Of a DNA stretch of 64,000 nt, positions 56,014 to 64,000 are shown one piece after another. The translations under genes were made by a program, and so were the position numbers. This stretch comes from Opitutaceae bacterium (GTDB taxonomy: Bacteria; Verrucomicrobiota; Verrucomicrobiia; Opitutales; Opitutaceae), in the NCBI GenBank assembly GCA_018402455.1, contig JAGYIG010000017.1, positions 1 through 64,000 on the forward strand, written 5' to 3'. The notes under the pieces were generated by a model that saw nothing but the letters and a program-made list of their open reading frames with translations, made no database searches and had not been told where the DNA came from. Position 1 is the first letter of the stretch. The number at the start of each line of letters is the position of its first letter.

Positions 56014-57030
56014 TCACGTGCGCTGCAGCAGCCAGTTCAGGTCGCTCAACACGGCCCCGGTGCCGTTGGCGACGGCGGAAAGCGGGTCATCCGCGATGAT
56101 CACCGGCAAGCCGGTCTTTTCGCTGAGCAGGCGATCAATGCCGCGAATCAAGGCCCCGCCTCCGGCGAGGACAAATCCCCGATCGACCAGATCGGCGGAC
56201 AGTTCCGGCGGGCACCGCTCCAAGGCCGCGCGAACCGCGTCCACGATGGCTGCCATGGTGTCGCTGAGGGCCTCGCGAATCTCCTGAGAAGTGATGTGGA
56301 TCGTTTTGGGCAGCCCGGCAACGGAGTCCCGTCCTTTGACCTCCATGGTGATCTCTTCATCCAGCGGATAGGCCGAACCGACCCGAAGTTTGATTTCTTC
56401 CGCGGTGCGCTCACCAATCAACAAATTGTAGGCCCGCTTCATGTAGTTGACGATGGCCGAGTCGATCTCGTCTCCGGCCACCCGAATGGATTTGGAGAAG
56501 ACGACTCCCGCGAGCGAGATGATGGCGATTTCGGTCGTGCCGCCTCCGATGTCCACGATCATGTTGGCCGCGGGTTCGTCGATGGGCAGGCCGACGCCGA
56601 TGGCCGCTGCCATCGGTTCCTGGATCATGTGCACATCGCGGGCGCCCGCGTGAACGGCACTGTCCTGCACGGCGCGTTTTTCCACTTCCGTGATGCCGGA
56701 GGGGATGGCGATGACCACCCGGGGACTCACCCCGAAGCTGTTGCTGTTCACCTTCTTGATGAAATAGCGCAGCATGGCTTCGGTCACGTCGAAGTCGGCA
56801 ATCACCCCGTCCTTCATGGGACGGATCGCGGTGATGTTGCCGGGGGTGCGGCCGAGCATCCGTTTGGCGTCGGCGCCGACGGCGCGAACTTTACGGGTGG
56901 TCGAGTCGAGGGCGACCACCGAAGGTTCGCGTAAAACAATGCCGCGATCCTTGAGGTAGACCAGGGTGTTCGCCGTCCCGAGGTCGATGCCGATATCGTT
57001 GGAGAAGTGGGATAGAAGCTTCAGGGCCAT
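56014..57030 (-). CDS. mreB: Rod shape-determining protein MreB
   Basis: The product is a 338-residue actin-like protein. [20 protein letters not shown] (phosphate 1), [30 protein letters not shown] (phosphate 2) and [20 protein letters not shown] (adenosine) are all present in order. It forms membrane-associated filaments that guide side-wall synthesis. The start at 57030 gives the classic [19 protein letters not shown]-terminus; an in-frame ATG at 57060 adds ten codons. It is followed by mreC, mreD and mrdA on the same strand. Confidence 0.95.
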   Translation of the reverse strand: MALKLLSHFSNDIGIDLGTANTLVYLKDRGIVLREPSVVALDSTTRKVRAVGADAKRMLGRTPGNITAIRPMKDGVIADFDVTEAMLRYFIKKVNSNSFGVSPRVVIAIPSGITEVEKRAVQDSAVHAGARDVHMIQEPMAAAIGVGLPIDEPAANMIVDIGGGTTEIAIISLAGVVFSKSIRVAGDEIDSAIVNYMKRAYNLLIGERTAEEIKLRVGSAYPLDEEITMEVKGRDSVAGLPKTIHITSQEIREALSDTMAAIVDAVRAALERCPPELSADLVDRGFVLAGGGALIRGIDRLLSEKTGLPVIIADDPLSAVANGTGAVLSDLNWLLQRT

Positions 57031-57203
57031 TGCAGTCGCGTTTCCGCCGTCGGAAAACAATCGTTCGATTTCCGTCGTGTCAAAGAGGAAAACGCTTGAA
57101 CTGAGCGTCTTGGGTGGGCGGAGCGAGGATCACGCCAGGAGGGGCCGTGAGGGCAGCGGTGTGCCGAAGCAGTGAAGGCCGGTGGAGGATCGCGGATCCG
57201 GTC

Positions 57204-57446
57204 TCAATTTTTGCCGTGCGGGGGGGCGGTCTCCGTGGCTTTTTTTTCGGTCGGAGTCGTGGGGTCGACCTTGTTGATCTCCTTCTCCGCCTCGTCGGTT
57301 GCCTTTTGAAATTCACTCTTGGCCTTGCCGAGGCCGCGGGCGAGTTCGGGGAGCTTTTTAGCGCCGAACAGGAGCACGATGAGCAGGAAAAGCAGCAGAA
57401 TTTCCGGGCCCCCGAGGGTCCAGGCGAGGATAAGCGAGTCGTTCAT
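57204..57446 (-). CDS. tatA: Sec-independent translocase component TatA/TatB type
   Basis: The product is an 80-residue protein with an N-terminal helix (GGPEILLLFLLIVLLFGA, about 12-29) then FGAKKLPELARGLGKAKSEF, the TatA/E amphipathic helix, and a Lys/Glu/Pro tail. It forms the protein-conducting part of the Tat pathway for folded proteins. The ATG is preceded by a C/T-only tract, not a Shine-Dalgarno sequence. No tatC is adjacent. Confidence 0.92.
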   Translation of the reverse strand: MNDSLILAWTLGGPEILLLFLLIVLLFGAKKLPELARGLGKAKSEFQKATDEAEKEINKVDPTTPTEKKATETAPPHGKN

Positions 57447-57505
57447 AACAGGGGAGAGGGTAGGCGGGAGCAGGGGAGGGGATCAAGAGGCAATGAGGGC
57501 CCCGT

Positions 57506-59308
<1,803 letters not shown>

Positions 59309-59323
59309 GGAGACAAATAAAAA

Positions 59324-61192
59324 CTAAACAACCCGCGCCAGACCAATCGGTTGGCGAAGTTGTCTTTGAATTTCGGAACGCTCTTTCAGTAGGGAAATTG
59401 CGTCAGAGTGACTGTCCGGACTTGATTGGGACAAAGCAAGTTCTATCTGGCGAAGCCGAGGTTGCAACGCCCGGAGGCGAAGTTTTTGCAATCCCTCTTC
59501 GGCAACCTTGGCCGGATCGTCCATCTGGGGAGTGTCAAATAGCAGGGAAGCGACCAGGTTCTTTTCCTCCGCGGTTTCGAGGAGGTCACTGTCGGCGAGT
59601 TCGGCGGTGCCCGGCCAGGCATCCTGTTCGAATTCAGCCAGCACCCGATTGAGCAGCACGCCGGCGGGGTGGGTGGTGTCGATCCAGTCGTGAGGCAGGG
59701 CGATGGAAAGGGGTTTTCCGAAGTCTTCAAAGTGCAGACAAATCAACAGGAGATGCTCTTCCGGGGACACGTTGGTGGACTGCGGGGCAGGCGGGCCCGA
59801 CGGCGGCGATCCTTCCGAGGGCGCGGGGGTGATCCGTCGGGCACTCCGCCGCCGATGTTGGTCGAAGTCGGTGCCGAGCGCGGCCAAGGACAGGCCGAGA
59901 TGGGTGGAGGCCTCTTTGAGAAATTCGGAGCGCGCCACTTCCGATTCGGCCGCCATGATGATTTCGAACAGGGGGGCGAGCGCGCTGGTTTTTTCCTCGG
60001 GGGCGGCCTGCCGTCCGGCCGGCACCAAGGCGCGGCAGGCAAACGCCATGGCGGAGAGGGCGGCTTCGCGCAGGGCGGTGTAGCCCGCCTGGCCCTGCTC
60101 CATGAGCAACAGGTCCGGGTCGAGTTTGCCGTCTTTCTCTCCGACCAAAAACTTGACCTCCAGCCCCGCTTTGAGGGCGAGGGGCAGGAGGCGCAAGGCG
60201 GCCTTTTGTCCGGCGGAATCACCATCGAAGAAGCACTCAATTTGATGATGATACCGGCGCAGCAGGGCGAGTTGGCCCTCCGTGATCGAGGTGCCCTGAG
60301 GGGCGACGGCGGTGGTTAGTCCCACACTCCAGGCGCGCAGGGCGTCCAGTTGGCCCTCGACCATCACGAAAGGATGGTCGGGTTTGGCTTCCGTGCGCGC
60401 CCGGTCGAGGTTGAACAGCAGGTGGCTCTTGGTGAAAATCGGGGTTTCGGGCGAATTCACGTATTTGGCGTCTTTCGCCGGATCCGAATCGGGGGTCAGC
60501 TCGGTTTGGCGGGCGGTGAAGGCGACCACCCGCCCCTGATGGTCCCGGATGGGGATCATGAGTCGGCCGCGGAACCGGTGGCGCAGCGAGCGCAGGGTGA
60601 TGGCGGCGTCATCGTAGATAAAGAACAGGCCGCATTGCCGCAGCGCCGCTTCGGAGAATTTCTTTTGCAGCAGCACGGCCCCGAGGCCGCTGCCCTCGGC
60701 GTCAGCCGCCCCGATCTTGAACTCTTCGGCCAACGCCGCGGAGAAGCGTCGATCCTCTTCCCAATAGTGCCGCATCCACGTTCCCGTGGCGGAGTCACCG
60801 CGGAAGGTTTCGTGGTAGTGTTGGGCCGCGATTTCGTGCAGTTCGAACAACTCCTGTCGCAGGGACCGTTCCTCCCGGGTGGGGCCGGCCCCCGCCTCGT
60901 ATTCAATCGGGACGTGAAAGCGTTGGCCGAGGGCCTCCACCGTTTCGACGAAGTTAAGCCCTTCCGTCTCACGCACAAAGGTGATGAGGTCGCCGGATTT
61001 GCCACAGCCGAAGCACTTGTAGACCCCCATGTCGGGGTTCACGTGAAACGAGGGCGACTTTTCCTGATGGAACGGACAGAGCCCCTTGAATCGTGATCCT
61101 GCCTTCTTGAGCGTCACGCTGCGGGAGATGACATCGACGATGTTCACCCGGGCGCGAAGTTCGCGAACACAGGACGGCTTGACGAGGGGCAT
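59324..61192 (-). CDS. dnaG: DNA primase
   Basis: The product is a 622-residue primase. The zinc finger is C39, H42, C60, C63 (LCPFHQEKSPSFH and YKCFGCGKSGD). The catalytic core is followed by a Toprim domain (HPFVMVEGQLDALRAWSVGL, then FFDGDSAGQKAAL). The C-terminal third (helicase-binding region) is less conserved and Pro/Ser-rich near 450-480. It synthesises RNA primers for replication and is cotranscribed with rpoD. Confidence 0.95.
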   Translation of the reverse strand: MPLVKPSCVRELRARVNIVDVISRSVTLKKAGSRFKGLCPFHQEKSPSFHVNPDMGVYKCFGCGKSGDLITFVRETEGLNFVETVEALGQRFHVPIEYEAGAGPTREERSLRQELFELHEIAAQHYHETFRGDSATGTWMRHYWEEDRRFSAALAEEFKIGAADAEGSGLGAVLLQKKFSEAALRQCGLFFIYDDAAITLRSLRHRFRGRLMIPIRDHQGRVVAFTARQTELTPDSDPAKDAKYVNSPETPIFTKSHLLFNLDRARTEAKPDHPFVMVEGQLDALRAWSVGLTTAVAPQGTSITEGQLALLRRYHHQIECFFDGDSAGQKAALRLLPLALKAGLEVKFLVGEKDGKLDPDLLLMEQGQAGYTALREAALSAMAFACRALVPAGRQAAPEEKTSALAPLFEIIMAAESEVARSEFLKEASTHLGLSLAALGTDFDQHRRRSARRITPAPSEGSPPSGPPAPQSTNVSPEEHLLLICLHFEDFGKPLSIALPHDWIDTTHPAGVLLNRVLAEFEQDAWPGTAELADSDLLETAEEKNLVASLLFDTPQMDDPAKVAEEGLQKLRLRALQPRLRQIELALSQSSPDSHSDAISLLKERSEIQRQLRQPIGLARVV

Positions 61193-61287
61193 GAGGGAAA
61201 ATTATCGAGACCGGCGCGGGATGTTGGACATTTGCCCCGGCCTGTGCTCTGTCAAGGTCGGTGCCGATCGGAGGGAACGTTCCTGCG

Positions 61288-62352
61288 ATGACGCGCGTCA
61301 CAGCCCCTATGCTTTGCCTATCGTTCCGTCTCCTGATTTTGACCGCCTTGCTGGCCAGCCCGTTCGCGGTCGCGCAGGAGGAGCCGATCGCCCCGGCGGG
61401 ACCGCAACTCCCGGGCACGGTCTGGACCAGCCAGCTGGCCACCTTCGGTCTCAATGAGTATACCCGGGAAGTGGAGGCGTTGATCGGCCAATTCGAGGAG
61501 GCCGTGGGCCATCGGTTGGTGCCGGGAGAGAAGGGGAAGGTGGGCCTGAAGATCTACAGTGACAGCGGGCCGGGCCTCGCGACGCCCATCCCGCTCGTGC
61601 AGGCGGTGATCAAGGCCCTGCGCGAACGGGGATACGAGAAGGAGAATATTTTTTTGGTGGGGCTCAACACCCTGCGACTGCGTTTCACGGGATTTCTGCC
61701 CTCGCTGATCACGGGTAAAACCCCGTTTGAGGGGCACCCGGTGTTCATTCTCGAGTCGGGGGAGTTTTACGATCCGGGTTGGTTTTACGACAGCCCGTTG
61801 CCCTCGCGGTTCGACCCGGTCTTTTTGGCCAATCGCGACGAGGGTCATCAGGATCGGCTCGAATCCAACCGGCGAAGCTTTTTGGCTACGCCGTTGTTTC
61901 TGGAGGCGGACTTTTGGATCAACCTGCCCGTCTACACGGACCATCCCACTCTGGGGGTCAACGGGGCTCTGGTAAACGCCACCCTGTGGAACGCCTCCAA
62001 CACCTCGCGTTTTCTCCAGAGCCCGACGAATGCTCCGGCTGCCGTGGCTGAGATGAGTGCCATCCCCGAACTGCGGCAGACCTGGCTCTTCTCCATCGCC
62101 AGTCTGCAGCAATACCAGTTCATCGGCGGACCGTCCTACAACTCCCTCTACACGGTTTCCGACGGGGAGGTCTGGTTGAGTGCGGATCCGGTTGCTTTGG
62201 ACACCTTGATGTTGGCTAAGATCAACCAACACCGCCAACGCTGGGGGTTCCCCATCATCTCGGAAGAGATCCGCACTTTGGAGTTTGCCGAGGTGTTGAA
62301 GGTCGGGAGCGCGTCAAATCTTGATGAAAGAGTTGTGCGGGTGGACGGTTAG
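61288..62352 (+). CDS. Exported DUF362-like protein
   Basis: The product has 354 residues. An N-terminal signal peptide (about 8-29, CLSFRLLILTALLASPFAVA) is followed by a DUF362-like domain: GEKGKVGLKIYSDSGPGLAT, PLVQAVIKALRERGYEKENI, then ADFWINLPVYTDHPTLGVNG and DGEVWLSADPVALDTLMLAK near the end. DUF362 proteins often carry iron-sulfur clusters, but no ferredoxin CxxCxxC motif is seen here. The role is unknown. The ATG at 61288 has a GGAGGG site upstream. It is divergent from dnaG and 50 bases before nuoA. Confidence 0.78.
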   Translation: MTRVTAPMLCLSFRLLILTALLASPFAVAQEEPIAPAGPQLPGTVWTSQLATFGLNEYTREVEALIGQFEEAVGHRLVPGEKGKVGLKIYSDSGPGLATPIPLVQAVIKALRERGYEKENIFLVGLNTLRLRFTGFLPSLITGKTPFEGHPVFILESGEFYDPGWFYDSPLPSRFDPVFLANRDEGHQDRLESNRRSFLATPLFLEADFWINLPVYTDHPTLGVNGALVNATLWNASNTSRFLQSPTNAPAAVAEMSAIPELRQTWLFSIASLQQYQFIGGPSYNSLYTVSDGEVWLSADPVALDTLMLAKINQHRQRWGFPIISEEIRTLEFAEVLKVGSASNLDERVVRVDG

Positions 62353-62402
62353 GCGCGATGGGTTGAATTTCACCTTGTCAGCCGACCGGCGGAGAGGACT
62401 GT

Positions 62403-62792
62403 ATGGGAAAGCTCATGACGTCTGCCGCCTATCTGCCGCTATTGATTCAAGTCGTGCTCGCCCTTGGGGTGGGTCTTACGATCCTGTTGGTAAATCACCT
62501 CGCGGGTCAACGGGTGCGGCAAAAGAGTGCCATCAAGGACACCCCCTATGAGTGCGGGGTCAAAGGGGAAGGCATCGTCCACACCCGGTTCTCGGTGAAG
62601 TTCTATGTCACCGCGATGCTTTTTATCCTCTTCGATATCGAGGTCGTATTTCTGATCCCGTGGACCTTTGTCTACCGCGATTTTCTGGCCAATAACATCT
62701 CCATCCTTTCACCGATGATGTTCTTTCTTTTCGTGCTCGTGTTGGGGCTCGCCTACGAGATCAAAAAAGGCGCCTTGGATTGGGAGAAATAA
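62403..62792 (+). CDS. nuoA: NADH-quinone oxidoreductase subunit A
   Basis: The product is a 129-residue membrane subunit with three helices. KDTPYECGVKGEGIVHTRFS carries the ECG segment that contacts the quinone site. VKFYVTAMLFILFDIEVVFL and WTFVYRDFL are diagnostic. It belongs to complex I. No nuoB-N genes follow; the next gene is the EIIA/DAC fusion, so this copy is separated from the rest of the complex genes. Confidence 0.93.
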   Translation: MGKLMTSAAYLPLLIQVVLALGVGLTILLVNHLAGQRVRQKSAIKDTPYECGVKGEGIVHTRFSVKFYVTAMLFILFDIEVVFLIPWTFVYRDFLANNISILSPMMFFLFVLVLGLAYEIKKGALDWEK

Positions 62793-62828
62793 GTTCGGCC
62801 GAATCCCCCCCCAGCGAACTACCCCCCC

Positions 62829-64000
62829 ATGCGGCTCGAAAAACTCATCGCCCGGAGCCGTATCGTGGAATTGCGCGGGACCGATATGAAGTCGGTGCTG
62901 AGCGAGATGCTAGACTGCTGCAGCCAGCGCTTCCCCGACCTGAAAAAGGAACCGCTGTTGCGCGGGCTGTTGTCCCGCGAATCGACGATGACCACCTACC
63001 TCGGATTCGGGGTATCCCTGCCTCATGTGCGCGCGAAACTGGGCCGCCGCTATTTGATGGCGATCGGCCGCAGCCGTGCAGGGGTGATGATGGACGGAGG
63101 GGCCGACGAAAGGTCCAACCTCGTGATCATGCTGCTTGCCGATGAGCGCTCCCGAGACTACCTGCAGGTCTTGGCTTCGCTGGCGCGCTTGGTCAAGGAG
63201 CCCGAGCTGGTGCGGGGATTGGTCGAGGCCGATGACGTCGATCAACTCTTTGCCCGCCTCATGGCGGGGCTCAGTGGGATGCAGGTCCGGCGGATCCCGA
63301 CCAAGCAGAACAAAATGAATCGCCTGATGGTGCGGGAGGCGGAGCGCGTGGCGAAGGGCGCGGACTGCGACGCGATCATTGTCATGGGCGATACGTTTAC
63401 GGGCGGGATCGATGTGACCCGATGGACGCCGAAGATGAAATCCATCCTCGTGACCAACAACGCGCCGGATGGGTCGGATGTGTTCACCACCTTCGCCGAG
63501 GTCATCCAGGTGCGGTCGTTTTCCCCACAACGGCTGGCGCAAGTGCGAAGCGCCATTCTGGTGGCCCTGACGCGCGGCATCATTTCCTTCACGGATCGTT
63601 TGTGTTGCATCGGTGGGGTGCTCGGCAGCAACCAATTCGACACCGTCGGAGTGGTGGATGTGGAACGGGAGTTCCAGACCCTGCTCACCGGTCAAACCGA
63701 CCTCCTGCCCGATGATGTGAAGCCGGAAGTATTTGAGCGGGTGATTGCGGTGGCGACCGAATTGGGCGTCGAGGGTCGCGAAGGCAAGCCGGTGGGCTGC
63801 CTCTTTGTGGTGGGAGGATCGGCCCAAGTGGAGAAATACGTGAAGCCCCTGGTGATGAATCCCTTCTTCGGCTACAAAGACGAAGATCGGAACATCCTGA
63901 ACCCCTTCATGGACGAGACCGTGAAAGAGTTCTCCACGATTGACGGCGCCTTCGTGATCAAAGGCAACGGGGTGGTGACCTCGGCGGGCAGTTTGATTCA
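62829..64000 (+). CDS. EIIA / PK_C-like / DisA_N diadenylate cyclase fusion (runs off the window)
   Basis: A continuous frame of 390 codons is open to the last base. Residues 1-150 are a fructose-type PTS EIIA domain with the phospho-acceptor His66 in GVSLPHVRAK. Residues about 155-285 resemble the pyruvate-kinase C-terminal fold (DCDAIIVMGDTFTGGIDVTR, VIQVRSFSPQRLAQVRSAIL). From about 300 a DisA_N (DAC) domain begins, with GKPVGCLFVVGG and the catalytic DGA at 372-374; the RHR motif lies beyond the window. DAC domains make c-di-AMP. PK_C-like plus DAC recalls archaeal DacZ. Addition of EIIA suggests control by PTS phosphorylation. The ATG at 62829 is preceded by a C-only tract. Confidence 0.85.
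   Translation, partial: MRLEKLIARSRIVELRGTDMKSVLSEMLDCCSQRFPDLKKEPLLRGLLSRESTMTTYLGFGVSLPHVRAKLGRRYLMAIGRSRAGVMMDGGADERSNLVIMLLADERSRDYLQVLASLARLVKEPELVRGLVEADDVDQLFARLMAGLSGMQVRRIPTKQNKMNRLMVREAERVAKGADCDAIIVMGDTFTGGIDVTRWTPKMKSILVTNNAPDGSDVFTTFAEVIQVRSFSPQRLAQVRSAILVALTRGIISFTDRLCCIGGVLGSNQFDTVGVVDVEREFQTLLTGQTDLLPDDVKPEVFERVIAVATELGVEGREGKPVGCLFVVGGSAQVEKYVKPLVMNPFFGYKDEDRNILNPFMDETVKEFSTIDGAFVIKGNGVVTSAGSLI

Overview
The window is high-GC chromosomal DNA, most likely from a member of the Verrucomicrobiota, family Opitutaceae. This placement is inferred from the gene mix and was not tested by a search. The supporting features are a PEP-CTERM autotransporter-repeat protein, a Cys-type sulfatase, an Oar-like TonB receptor with a carboxypeptidase-regulatory N-terminus, a GTP-type PEP carboxykinase, an mre/mrdA-tatA-rpoD-dnaG block and an EIIA-linked diadenylate cyclase. 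No rRNA, tRNA, CRISPR array or replication origin was seen.

Layout. 0-4.2 kb: aroE (cut by the window edge), a SirB1-family protein, a small orphan, a frameshifted sulfatase and the PLP-binding YggS protein. 4.3-13.7 kb: a LysR regulator, a cellulose-synthase-like glycosyltransferase, a TlpA-like lipoprotein, a GH3-family protein, an RluA-type pseudouridine synthase, a ThuA protein, an MFS transporter and a glutathionyl-hydroquinone reductase. 13.7-22 kb: a TPR protein, then an eight-gene minus-strand lipid-modification cluster (desaturase, FAD oxidoreductase, DUF1365, Cfa, DUF1475, DUF2062, DUF1295, second Cfa-like methyltransferase), several joined by 4-base ATGA overlaps. 22-31 kb: an NCS1 permease with a tiny membrane partner, two MFS proteins, a TonB-C-terminal-domain protein behind a sigma-54 type promoter and a folded leader, a RimK/retropepsin/AstE-like operon and a VUT-family transporter. 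31-42 kb: an Oar-like TonB receptor, an ACT protein, PEP carboxykinase and a large PEP-CTERM repeat protein. 42-47.8 kb: PnuC with a NadR-type kinase, MscS, TcdA, an MTAP-like phosphorylase, a lipoprotein and an exported SAM hydrolase. 47.8-52.6 kb: a mannan/mannoside operon (CE7 esterase, cellobiose 2-epimerase, GH130 phosphorylase) whose last gene is split by an IS3-family element with clean 3-bp target duplications. 52.6-64 kb: mrdA-mreD-mreC-mreB, tatA, rpoD and dnaG on the minus strand, then a DUF362-like protein, nuoA and an EIIA/PK_C-like/DAC fusion that runs off the window.

Two cross-cutting observations. First, frame breaks concentrate at 36.6-38.9 kb: two in the PEP carboxykinase and many in the C-terminal half of the PEP-CTERM gene. 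This suggests locally poor base quality rather than gene decay. Second, all five convergent gene junctions hold strong palindromes or REP-like units, including a 45-bp palindrome with perfect arms and two repeat units bounded by inverted GTAGGGGC/GCCCCTAC. Many start codons are preceded by pyrimidine-rich leaders instead of a Shine-Dalgarno sequence.
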